Positions 34,807 through 42,027 of a DNA stretch of 64,000 bases are shown piece after piece; within the stretch, counting starts at the first letter, position 1; every line of letters starts with the position of its first letter. Both the position numbers and the translations under genes were made by a program. The DNA lies in contig NZ_CP058554.1 of the NCBI RefSeq assembly GCF_014109725.1, forward strand, positions 2,480,001 to 2,544,000, read 5' to 3'. This stretch comes from Comamonas piscis. Lineage in GTDB: Bacteria > Pseudomonadota > Gammaproteobacteria > Burkholderiales > Burkholderiaceae_C. The notes below the pieces were generated by a model that saw only the letters and a program-made list of their open reading frames with translations, did not search any database and had not been told where the DNA came from.

Positions 34807-35823
34807 TCAGTCTGCCCGGCGCACGATGAGCACGGTCACGTCGTCCCGTCCTCGGCCATAGTCTCTCACCAGCACGGCGGCTGCCAGACCCGGGTCCCGT
34901 CCAATCAAGGCCGTTACCGCTTCGGGCGGCCAGCGCGATTGCAGGCCATCGCTGTGGCAGACCACTAGTGCGTGCTCTGGCCAGTCCATGCGGGTTTCTT
35001 GCACATGGCGCATTTGTACGCCGACGGTGCCGTTCTGCACCAGAATCGATCGGTTGTACACGCCACTCACCAGCCGGATCGCCACGTTGCCGGCGCCTGC
35101 TGCCACGACGGCGCTGGCCTCTGCATCCAGCTGCATGCAGGTCACCGCTGCGCCGCGCGTGGCCCGCAAAGCGGTGTGGGCGTCTTCCAGGCCGCTTTTT
35201 ATCTCACCAAAGGGCTGTTTGACAAACACATCGACCGCTGCCTGCGATGCCTCGGCCGCATGCACGCCATGCCCCAAACCATCGGCCACCAAAAGCGCAG
35301 CACGGTGCCCATCCACGGCCAGCGCCCAGGCGTCGCCACACACGGTTTCTCCCGGAGCGGGAAGTGCGACGACCGCCGCTCTAAAGGCGGGCGGTTGGGG
35401 GGCAGACGTTGCAGCAGGCCGAAAGCGCGCCAGCACCACCGTGCCTTTGCCGGGCTCGGAATGGATGTCGAAATCGCTGGCCAGCCGCTGCACCGCACCC
35501 AGTCCGGTACCCGGGGTGCTGCCGGTCGAGAACCCATCGCGCATCGCCAAGGACAGGTCAGCAATGCCGGGGCCTTCGTCCACCGACAAAATCTCCAGTT
35601 CGGGCGTATCGCCAGCGCGGGTTGCAATCCACAGCTGCCCGCGCTGCGCATGTTGGCAGAGGTTGTTGCCCAGCTCATTGACCGCAATCGCAGCCTGGCC
35701 TGCCAGCACGTCGTCAAACCCCAGCTCGCGGCACAGGGCGGCGACATGGCGCCGGGCCTCACCCACACGGCTGGGCTCGTCTACCGGGAATACGCTGTGG
35801 CAGCTGCCTTGAATTATTTCCAT
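34807..35823 (-). CDS. RsbT/RsbW-like ATPase fused to SpoIIE/RsbX-like PP2C phosphatase
   Basis: The product has 338 residues. The N-terminal ~135 residues are a GHKL kinase domain of the RsbT/RsbW kind (AAIAVNELGNNLCQHA, DEGPGIADLSLAM, STPGTGLGAVQRL). The C-terminal ~190 are a SpoIIE/RsbX-type PP2C phosphatase (GDAWALAVDGHRAALLVADGLGHG with the metal-binding Asp residues; VVCHSDGLQSRW; GRDDVTVLIV). In the family, the phosphatase resets phosphorylated STAS proteins. Here it probably acts on RsbR and RsbS and may have its own kinase or partner-binding activity. It overlaps rsbT by 10 bases. Confidence 0.9.
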   Translation of the reverse strand: MEIIQGSCHSVFPVDEPSRVGEARRHVAALCRELGFDDVLAGQAAIAVNELGNNLCQHAQRGQLWIATRAGDTPELEILSVDEGPGIADLSLAMRDGFSTGSTPGTGLGAVQRLASDFDIHSEPGKGTVVLARFRPAATSAPQPPAFRAAVVALPAPGETVCGDAWALAVDGHRAALLVADGLGHGVHAAEASQAAVDVFVKQPFGEIKSGLEDAHTALRATRGAAVTCMQLDAEASAVVAAGAGNVAIRLVSGVYNRSILVQNGTVGVQMRHVQETRMDWPEHALVVCHSDGLQSRWPPEAVTALIGRDPGLAAAVLVRDYGRGRDDVTVLIVRRAD

Positions 35824-36230
35824 CGGGTCACGCTGACGCAGGTGCCAACGCCCACGGTCGATTCCAAGTCAAAGTCATGCACTAGGCGCTTGCTGCCCGA
35901 CAGGCCCAGCCCCATGCCCTTGCCCGAGGTCCAGCCATCTTTCAAGGCCAGATCCAGGTCCGGAATGCCCGGGCCCTGGTCTTTGAAGCGCAGACAAAGC
36001 CCTTGCTTGATGCCATCGACCACCAGCTCCCACTCCATATCGCCGCCGCCGCCGTACACCACCGTGTTGCGCGATAGCTCGCTGGCAGCGGTGATCATCT
36101 TGGTTTGGTCAACGAGGGAGAACTTCAGCTGGACGCAGAGCTTTCGCACAACCTGGCGGCTGGCCACAATGTCGGCTTCACTGCGCAGGGGAACAGAGCC
36201 TTGGGTGTCATTCGACAAAGTCGTCTCCAT
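35814..36230 (-). CDS. RsbT-like serine/threonine kinase (switch protein)
   Basis: The product has 138 residues. GHKL motifs are in order: the N-box SELSRNTVVYGGGGDMEWEL, the G1 box FKDQGPGIPDLDLAL and the G2 box GKGMGLGLSGSKRLV. In the stressosome model RsbT phosphorylates RsbR and RsbS under stress, is released and activates a downstream partner. The start METTLSNDTQ at 36230 overlaps the end of rsbS by 23 bases, a sign of translational coupling; a longer frame to 36425 is only shadow sequence. Confidence 0.9.
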   Translation of the reverse strand: METTLSNDTQGSVPLRSEADIVASRQVVRKLCVQLKFSLVDQTKMITAASELSRNTVVYGGGGDMEWELVVDGIKQGLCLRFKDQGPGIPDLDLALKDGWTSGKGMGLGLSGSKRLVHDFDLESTVGVGTCVSVTRWK

Positions 36231-36585
36231 CGGCGGCCGCTGCCTCCAGCATCGCCATGCCACGGCCCACATTGAGGGCCGTCTTGACGCCGTCCAGTGA
36301 CAGGCCGAGCTCCACCAAGGTAATGGCGACCGCTGGCTGCATGCCCACCACCACCGTGGTCGCATCCAGAATGCGACCGATCCCGGAGATGGCGGCCAGC
36401 ATCCGGCCGACAAAAGAGTCGACAATTTCCAGCGCAGAAATATCGATCAGCACGCCATGGGCGCCCGTTTTCGATATTTGCTCAGCCAGGTCTTCTTGCA
36501 GCGCCATGGCGGTCTGGTCTTCCATGTCCATCTGGATGGTGACCAGGAGAGACCTTCCCATGCGCAGAATAGGAATCCGATACAT
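36208..36585 (-). CDS. RsbS-like STAS-domain stressosome scaffold
   Basis: The product has 125 residues and is one STAS domain: MYRIPILRMGRSLLVTIQMD, then GVLIDISALEIVDSFVGRML and TVVVGMQPAVAITLVELGL. The Ser in VDSF (residue 57) lies where the phosphorylated Ser of RsbS is found in Bacillus and Vibrio (family knowledge), so this is an active regulatory site. It follows rsbR by 10 bases. Confidence 0.92.
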   Translation of the reverse strand: MYRIPILRMGRSLLVTIQMDMEDQTAMALQEDLAEQISKTGAHGVLIDISALEIVDSFVGRMLAAISGIGRILDATTVVVGMQPAVAITLVELGLSLDGVKTALNVGRGMAMLEAAAADGDDFVE

Positions 36586-36595
36586 CGTCGCCCGC

Positions 36596-37432
36596 CTATT
36601 TGGTCTTGGTAAAGATATAGCCGTTGCGCTTCATGGCCAGGGCCAGCGCGTCTGCTAAGGTGGCCTTGGTGGTTACCGAATTCAGATCGATACCCAAGTG
36701 CACGATGGTCTGGGCGATTTGTGGGCGGATGCCGCAAATGATGCAGTCGGCGCCCATCAAGCGAATAGCAGTCACCGTTTTGAGCAGGTGCTGCGCGACC
36801 AGTGTGTCCACCGTGGGAACGCCGGTGATGTCGATGATGGCCAACGAGGATTCAGTCTCCACAATGCGCTGCAACAGCGATTCCATCACCAGCTGGGTAC
36901 GGCTGGAATCCAAGGTGCCAATCATCGGCACCGCCAGCACACCATCCCAAAGCTTGATAACCGGGGTCGATAGCTCCAGTAATTCTTCCTGTTGACGCTT
37001 GATCAGCTGCTCGCGGGTGCGTTGGTAGGCATCCATCGTCCATTGCGCGAGAGCATCGACATAGAGTGACACGCGGGCGATGGCGTCTATCAGCGCTTGG
37101 GTGTCTGACGCCAGCTCACGCTGCAGCGCCTCGAAAATGGGTTGTTTGAGCGCCAGCACAAAGGCGCTGGTGCTGCCTGCCGTGCTCCCTTGGGCCGCAC
37201 GCGAGGCAGACAGGCGCTCCAGCGCGGCCTTCACTGGCTGCCATGCGGCCGAGCCAGAGTTTTGTGCATCAGCGGATTGGATGGCGGGCAAAAACGCGCC
37301 GAAGATTTCGTCCGCTTCCGCACGCATCTTCGCTGGGGCATTAGGGCCCGCGGCAGCCTGTAGCCAGCCGTCTACCACCATGGATTTCTCGCGCTCCAAC
37401 AATTCCACCAAAGCCTGCTGATGTGTGCTCAC
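36596..37432 (-). CDS. RsbR-like stressosome sensor (RsbRD-type N-domain + STAS)
   Basis: The product has 278 residues, starting at GTG with AAGGGG eight bases upstream. The N-terminal helical sensor-type domain (about 1-140, with IDAIARVSLYVDALAQWTMDAY) has no obvious heme or flavin site. The STAS domain (about 155-275) carries VPMIGTLDSSRTQ and IIDITGVPTVDTLVAQHLLK, including the Thr of VDT (residue 210) and Ser176 in LDSS at the places of the two phospho-Thr sites of Bacillus RsbR. It is the first gene of the operon and probably builds the stressosome shell with RsbS. A weak -10-like TATACA lies upstream around 37458-37463. Confidence 0.9.
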   Translation of the reverse strand: MSTHQQALVELLEREKSMVVDGWLQAAAGPNAPAKMRAEADEIFGAFLPAIQSADAQNSGSAAWQPVKAALERLSASRAAQGSTAGSTSAFVLALKQPIFEALQRELASDTQALIDAIARVSLYVDALAQWTMDAYQRTREQLIKRQQEELLELSTPVIKLWDGVLAVPMIGTLDSSRTQLVMESLLQRIVETESSLAIIDITGVPTVDTLVAQHLLKTVTAIRLMGADCIICGIRPQIAQTIVHLGIDLNSVTTKATLADALALAMKRNGYIFTKTK

Positions 37433-37574
37433 GGTATCCCCTTGTATGCGTGACTTATGTATATACCTGTAAGAATTATCGTGCAGGGTTCCTGTGCTCG
37501 CCGCTTTGGCGACGCAGCATGGTCTATCTCGGCGCTTCGGCCTACATGTCCCTAAGGCTGAATGGGGAAAAAAG

Positions 37575-37793
37575 ATGTGTGCGCAGCTAATTCAGCGCGT
37601 TCAGCGGCGGAATAACGCCGGATGGGCCTGGTTGGGACCGGAAAAAGAGGGCTTCTGGCATGTGCACGCCTCTGTGTGCGCCAAGATTGGCTCAGTAACA
37701 GAGGCGTGGGTGAGGGCGCATTCGCTGATGCAGGCACGCGCTGCGCTTTATAAGAAGGCCGATGCTCTTTGCGAGCCGTTCATGCGAGCTTGA
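37575..37793 (+). CDS. Small hypothetical protein
   Basis: The product has 72 residues (MCAQLIQRVQRRNNAGWAWL and onwards) and is basic and Trp-rich, with WHVHASVCAKIGSVTEAWVRAH in the middle and a helical end. A GGGGAAAAAAG run precedes the ATG. A longer frame to 37494 lacks support. No family is recognised. It is divergent from the stressosome operon. Confidence 0.45.
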   Translation: MCAQLIQRVQRRNNAGWAWLGPEKEGFWHVHASVCAKIGSVTEAWVRAHSLMQARAALYKKADALCEPFMRA

Positions 37794-37835
37794 ACCGGAT
37801 GGAGGGGATATGCATGAACTCGGCAAGAAACTGGG

Positions 37836-38009
37836 TTAAGTCGCCAACTGCTTCGCGTTTTGCAGCGCGGCCAGGCGGCGGTACTTTTCGAAGGTCTTGC
37901 TGATGTCCGTGGACACGGCGGGAACATAGCGATTTTGCTTTTCACCACGCTGCGCGACTAGGGGTCGGGTTGGCATGGTCAGCATCGGAAAAGATGGCTG
38001 GTATTGCAT
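37836..38009 (-). CDS. Small hypothetical protein (57 aa) with strong Shine-Dalgarno
   Basis: The frame begins MQYQPSFPMLTMPTRPLVAQ and ends in a basic helix (ISKTFEKYRRLAALQNAKQL) before TAA. AAAGGAG lies six bases before the ATG, among the best ribosome-binding sites in the window. No signal peptide or membrane helix is seen. The family is not known to me; the amphipathic basic end could bind nucleic acid or a partner. It is monocistronic. Confidence 0.7.
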   Translation of the reverse strand: MQYQPSFPMLTMPTRPLVAQRGEKQNRYVPAVSTDISKTFEKYRRLAALQNAKQLAT

Positions 38010-38248
38010 GACGAACTCCTTTCTTCGATGCCTTCATGATGGTGCCTACGGGCAGGGTTGCGGTGTAGGTTTTGTCTGAGGAATGTCAAAAGGATTTAGC
38101 TGACAGGCTGTAGTGCTTTTGCTGATGGCCCGCGCCGCCAAGCACCACAAGTCTGGCGGAATATCCGTCGCAACACCGGTCTGACGGCGTGCCAGGCCAT
38201 TGCAGCCGTCGCGAATCAACACCAGCGGACGCAGGCACTGGCGCCGTT

Positions 38249-38494
38249 TCAGCGCCCAATCACGATCAGCTGGCCATTGGCTTCAATGGCGTTATGCGCC
38301 AGTGATTTCTGCAGCGGTAGGCCAAGCACTCGCTGGTCCCAGAAATCTGGAATGCTGGGGGTCCAGGATGCACCGAGGGTCGGGTCATTGATCAATTGCC
38401 GAAGGCCCTCTTCGGTGAGGTAAAGCCGCGAGGGGGTCTGGCCCGTCTTCAGGACTTGGAGGAATGCCGATTCGATCATTTCGTACAAGCTCAT
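38249..38494 (-). CDS. Small hypothetical protein
   Basis: The product has 81 residues (MSLYEMIESAFLQVLKTGQT to NAIEANGQLIVIGR), acidic and probably alpha/beta, reminiscent of short proteins that share the style LYLTEEGLRQLINDP. No strong ribosome-binding site is visible. The frame continues upstream to 38602 through the MITE-like element, which starts 11 bases before the chosen ATG, so the insertion may have cut the original promoter. Unknown function. Confidence 0.55.
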   Translation of the reverse strand: MSLYEMIESAFLQVLKTGQTPSRLYLTEEGLRQLINDPTLGASWTPSIPDFWDQRVLGLPLQKSLAHNAIEANGQLIVIGR

Positions 38495-38505
38495 GGGGAT
38501 GGTTA

Positions 38506-38668
38506 GGGACCCTCTGCAAAACTCCCTGCCGTGGTCTGAACGCTGACTCGGGCGATCCGCTGCGTTGTCTTCCTTGTCAATAGCTACGGCTATTGACTGC
38601 AAAAGACGCCTTGCGGCTCATCCCGATCCGCGTCCATCCCGCTTGGCGAGGGTTTTGCAGAGCATCCC
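38506..38668. mobile_element. 163-bp MITE-like element with TA target duplication
   Basis: The ends GGGACCCTCTGCAAAACTCC and (reverse complement of the right end) GGGATGCTCTGCAAAACCCT are terminal inverted repeats, flanked on both sides by TA (38504-38505, 38669-38670). The inside holds a palindrome (CAATAGCTACGGCTATTG) and no coding sequence. A second, partial copy of the right end lies at 1271-1305. Non-coding elements of this size with TA duplications depend on a transposase elsewhere; IS630/Tc1-type or IS5-type parentage is possible. Confidence 0.78.
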
Positions 38669-38995
38669 TAGATGGATAAGGTGGTTAGATCCAGTCAGAA
38701 GTGCGGGGTAAATGTTAGCGCAGCGGCGCAGGCCAGGAAACGAGGGTGTGATTAGGGAAAACCCTTGCGCAAATGCGCGCTTTTGTGAAGGGCGCACGCG
38801 GGACGCCGTAAAGCCTTGCAGCTTTCCAACATCAATCAGGATGCGTGTTAATGGCTGCGCCAAGAAGCGGCGCAGCACCTGGGCGAGGGGGGGCAGCGCC
38901 CATGAGGGGCTGGATTTATCGCGCAGTAGGAGGTGACAGTGGCTACCGGTCCGGCCAAGCCCACGATCAGAGCGACGTTCGGATGGCTATGCCCA
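38669..38995. other. Intergenic region without recognisable gene
   Basis: Between the MITE-like element and the glycosyltransferase stop codon I find no supported gene. AGGAGGTGACAGTGG at 38929-38943 looks like a ribosome-binding site with a GTG, but the frame that follows runs antisense through the glycosyltransferase gene and has no family features. Confidence 0.5.
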
Positions 38996-39667
38996 TCAAC
39001 AGCTCTCGGAGGCCGCAGACATGCGGATGGCACCGGCAAACCCATGCGCCACCCGAGAGTAAGGCCGGCCGCTGGTCAGTACACGTGGCAAGGCGCTCCA
39101 GGCGATCTGCACGCCCAGCGCAGCGAGGCGGTCCACCAGCGCTTGGTCTTCGCCGCACTCGATGGCATCAAAGCCGCCTGCCCGTTGGTAGCAGTGCGCA
39201 GACAGGCCCAGATTGGCGCCATGCACATGGCGGTGGCCGTCGCGGTCCTGGTAGGTGGTTTCAAAATGCTGGCGCGCCGCTTGCGCTTGTTGGCCGTGGG
39301 CATCCCAGCTGTCCACGCCAACGGTTCCGCACACCACATCGGCCCCCAATGACAGCTGCGCTGCCAGCCAGTTGGGGGATACGCAGGTATCGGCATCGGT
39401 AAAGGCCAGCCAGCGTGCCTGCTGTTGCAGCAGATGGCGGCTCCCTACAGCCCGCGCACGGCCAACATTGTGGGCCTCCACCTCCAGGGTCGTAAAAGGC
39501 CATTGCCGGGCAATGGCCGCAGTGCCGTCGCTGCAGCTATCGAGCACGACAACCACTTCGACCTCTTCACCGCCCAGATCCGGGTGCAGGCTGGCAATGG
39601 CCACGCTTTCCAGGCAGGACTCGATCAGTGCCTCTTCGTTATGCGCGGGTATGCAGATGCCAATCAT
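38996..39667 (-). CDS. Family 2 glycosyltransferase
   Basis: The product has 223 residues with a GT-A fold. The nucleotide-sugar motifs are visible: start MIGICIPAHNEEALIESCLES, VVVLDSCSDGT, the DxD-type LAFTDADTCVSPNWL, and the acceptor-side GGFDAIECGEDQALVDRL (ED motif). No membrane helix is present, so it is cytoplasmic or peripheral. It is the last gene of the seven-gene trehalose/PIG-L operon, 7 bases after the methyltransferase. Donor and acceptor are unknown. Confidence 0.9.
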   Translation of the reverse strand: MIGICIPAHNEEALIESCLESVAIASLHPDLGGEEVEVVVVLDSCSDGTAAIARQWPFTTLEVEAHNVGRARAVGSRHLLQQQARWLAFTDADTCVSPNWLAAQLSLGADVVCGTVGVDSWDAHGQQAQAARQHFETTYQDRDGHRHVHGANLGLSAHCYQRAGGFDAIECGEDQALVDRLAALGVQIAWSALPRVLTSGRPYSRVAHGFAGAIRMSAASESC

Positions 39668-39674
39668 GGGGTAC

Positions 39675-40253
39675 TCACAGTCTTTCCCAAACCTCTAACA
39701 AGAAATCGGTCTCGCGGTGGTCCACCACGGTTTGCAGCGCTGCGCTGGCACCTATTTGCGCATGCACGGTCTCGGCGTTCTGCAGCAGATCGGGTGCTTT
39801 GTGCCGCCAGTGGCACATCAGCCAATGCCCGCCGGGGGCCAGCGATGTCAGGCATCGCTCGCTGAAAACTGCCAGATCTTCATCGTCCAGGTAGTAGGCC
39901 AACTCGGAGACAACCACCAGGTCAAAACCGCCGGGCGGCACATCAGGCCATTCCTGGGGCAGCTGCAGCTTTTGCAGATGCAGTTGGCGGCGGTCCTCGC
40001 GCTGGATGCGGGCATTGCACAGCAACACGGCCGATTCGGCAAAATCCGCGGCAACCAGCTGGTCGCAGCGCTCCAGCAGTGCCATCGTGGTCTCGCCATT
40101 GCCACAGCCGGGCTCAAAGCCGTAGCGGTACTGCTCGCGTGGCAAAGACCCCAGCAACACCTGGCGCTTGCGCCTTTCGTACCAAGCGGTCTGTACGGCC
40201 CAGGGGTCGGGCGAGCTTTGGTAGAGCTGTTCAAAGTGTTGGCGTTGGTTCAT
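39675..40253 (-). CDS. NodS-like SAM-dependent methyltransferase
   Basis: The product has 192 residues. It begins QRQHFEQLYQSSPDPWAVQTAWYERRKRQVLL, the NodS-type N-terminus. Motif I (YGFEPGCGNGETTMALLERC), the acidic loop LVAADFAESAV and FDLVVVSELAYYLDDEDL follow. NodS N-methylates the chito-oligosaccharide backbone of Nod factors in rhizobia; homologues in non-rhizobia act on unknown substrates. ATGA overlap with the PIG-L gene shows tight coupling with a deacetylase, as in Nod-factor logic (deacetylate, then N-modify). Confidence 0.88.
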   Translation of the reverse strand: MNQRQHFEQLYQSSPDPWAVQTAWYERRKRQVLLGSLPREQYRYGFEPGCGNGETTMALLERCDQLVAADFAESAVLLCNARIQREDRRQLHLQKLQLPQEWPDVPPGGFDLVVVSELAYYLDDEDLAVFSERCLTSLAPGGHWLMCHWRHKAPDLLQNAETVHAQIGASAALQTVVDHRETDFLLEVWERL

Positions 40254-41008
40254 CGCAGGATCACCTCAAAGTTGCGCAGCAGGCGAGCAGTCGCCCAGCG
40301 GGGCAGGATCGCGGCCCGGCCGGTAGAGGGGTCGGGCAGCAGCTGGCTGCGAAAGCAGGACAGCGCCAGGCACTTGCGGTCCAGCTGGTCGGCGCTCAGC
40401 GGCATGCGTACTGCCTGCTGCCAGGGCACGCGCTGGTCACCCGGAATGGCCCAGTGCCAGGTCCAGATGGGCACCTCAAACAGGCGGCTGCCGATATCTG
40501 CCGTGGCGGCGGCACAGGCCTCGCCCGTGGCCTCATGGTCGGGGTGGCCGTCATAGCGCCAGGGGCAGAAGACCGCGTCCGTGGGGCGCAGCAGCTGCTG
40601 CAAGCGGGATTCGAGCTGGGGTTGGTGGTCCTGCACCTGCCCATCGGGGATGCGCAGGTGGATGATCTGGCTGCCCGGGCAGAGCAGGGCCAAGGCCTGC
40701 GCGCTTTCGCGCTCGCGGGCCTGGGCCAGCTGGTCGGGCGTCCACAGGCGCGAGCCGGGGTGGCTGGCCTCGCCAGAGGTCACCGCTATCACTGTGCAGG
40801 GCAGGCCGCTGGCCTCGCAGTGCTGCATGATGCCGGCGGTGGCGAGGATTTCATCATCGGGGTGGGGCGAGACAATCACCACCCGCTCGCAACCTTGCAA
40901 CAGCTCCGCGGCAGGTATGGTGCCCATGGGCGCTTGGGCCAGCCAGTGCTGCCATTGCAATTCGGACGTGCCTTCGCCCTCGATGTGGCGGGATTTCAGA
41001 GCTTCCAT
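40250..41008 (-). CDS. PIG-L family deacetylase
   Basis: The product has 252 residues. Zinc-binding motifs of the LmbE/PIG-L fold are seen: RVVIVSPHPDDEILATAGIM (HPDDE) and the late YDGHPDHEATGEA (HPDH), plus VTSGEASHPGSR. The family removes N-acetyl groups from GlcNAc conjugates (GlcNAc-PI, mycothiol and bacillithiol precursors). The start MEALKSRHIEG at 41008 overlaps the acyl-CoA dehydrogenase-like gene by 13 bases. A longer frame to 41131 is not supported. Confidence 0.93.
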   Translation of the reverse strand: MEALKSRHIEGEGTSELQWQHWLAQAPMGTIPAAELLQGCERVVIVSPHPDDEILATAGIMQHCEASGLPCTVIAVTSGEASHPGSRLWTPDQLAQARERESAQALALLCPGSQIIHLRIPDGQVQDHQPQLESRLQQLLRPTDAVFCPWRYDGHPDHEATGEACAAATADIGSRLFEVPIWTWHWAIPGDQRVPWQQAVRMPLSADQLDRKCLALSCFRSQLLPDPSTGRAAILPRWATARLLRNFEVILR

Positions 41009-42024
41009 GGTGCGTTGTTCTCCTGTTCTGCGATGGCCTGCCCGAGAGCAGCCAGATCGCGTTCTGCGTGGCATTGGCGGATAAAGATAGGCAGATCGGC
41101 CAGCAGCAAGGCCAGCGACCGGTCTTTGCAAAAGGGGCCGGGGCCGAGCGCGCGCGGCACATGCTGCAGCACTTGCTGGGCTGCGGCCTCGGCGGCCAGG
41201 CGGCAGCGGTTAACGTCCATAGTCCAGGGCAGCGCGGGCTGGGCATCGATCTGGGCTGCCGTGACGCGCAACAGTGCGGCGGTGGTTGACAGCGCAATAT
41301 CGACCGCACCCAGGTGTGCCAGCGCATGGGGCTCCGCCTTGCTCCGGCAAGCCTGCCGCAGATGGCCGGCCATGCGGGCGCTGGCGCCATACCAGCAAGC
41401 CGCGATACCGGCGCCGCCGTGTTGAAAGCCGGGGCGGCTCAGGTAAGCACCCGGCGTGCCGACCAAGGTGGCGCTGGCGTTTTCAAAGCGCACATCCACA
41501 CTCGCACTGGCGGCCATGCCTACGGCCTCCCAGCCGCTTTTGCAGACCTGCACTTCCGGCTGGTGCAGGTTGACTGCCACCAGACAGCGCTCGGTATCGG
41601 ACAACCAGGCGGTCACCAGCGCTTGGTCCACGCTTCTCGCGCCTGAGCACCAGGCCTTGGTGCCGCTCAGCAGCACCTCGCTGCCAGATGCGAGGCCTTC
41701 ATTGAGCCTGGCCAGGGTGGCCTGCACCCGGTTGGCCGGCGGTTCGGCACCCCAGACCGCCCAGGTCCGCGCGGCCGCAGGCGCCTGAGCGCCCAATTCA
41801 GCCAGAATCGCCAACGCATCAGTGTGGCCCTCAAACAGTTTGACCAGGCTTAGGTTGTGGGCGGCGACCGCCGCCAAAGCCCGCCAGCGTGCCAGCGTGT
41901 GCCCCTGGCCGGGCAGCGGTAACTGGTCCAGGCCTTGGGCGACCAAGGCGCGTAAGATTTCTCCGGGCTCCTGCGTCTCGGAGAAGGTCAAAAAATCTTC
42001 CAGTGGGCGAGAAGCATCAGTCAT
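40996..42024 (-). CDS. Acyl-CoA dehydrogenase-like protein
   Basis: The product has 342 residues and is shorter than the family's usual ~380. It shows AAHNLSLVKLFEGHTDALAIL, WAVWGAEPPANRV, SGTKAWCSGARSVDQAL (the FAD-binding beta domain pattern GxKxWxxGA) and a helical C-terminus. The catalytic Glu usually found near the C-terminal helices is not obvious, so activity on acyl-CoA is uncertain. It sits between otsA and the PIG-L deacetylase in one operon with 3-base and overlapping junctions. A role in modifying or supplying an acyl chain is inference. Confidence 0.82.
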   Translation of the reverse strand: MTDASRPLEDFLTFSETQEPGEILRALVAQGLDQLPLPGQGHTLARWRALAAVAAHNLSLVKLFEGHTDALAILAELGAQAPAAARTWAVWGAEPPANRVQATLARLNEGLASGSEVLLSGTKAWCSGARSVDQALVTAWLSDTERCLVAVNLHQPEVQVCKSGWEAVGMAASASVDVRFENASATLVGTPGAYLSRPGFQHGGAGIAACWYGASARMAGHLRQACRSKAEPHALAHLGAVDIALSTTAALLRVTAAQIDAQPALPWTMDVNRCRLAAEAAAQQVLQHVPRALGPGPFCKDRSLALLLADLPIFIRQCHAERDLAALGQAIAEQENNAPWKL

Positions 42025-42027
42025 CGT

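Noticed and set aside
37748..37948. 66-codon minus-strand frame
   Set aside because: It overlaps two better-supported small genes, is Arg/Pro/Ser-rich and has no ribosome-binding site.
38933..38995. Possible attachment site beside the MITE-like element
   Set aside because: No integrase gene, tRNA end or matching direct repeat is visible.
38929..39352. Frame starting after AGGAGGTGACAGTGG, antisense to the glycosyltransferase
   Set aside because: The ribosome-binding-site-like string is attractive, but the frame lies almost wholly antisense to a clear GT2 gene and has no protein-like features.
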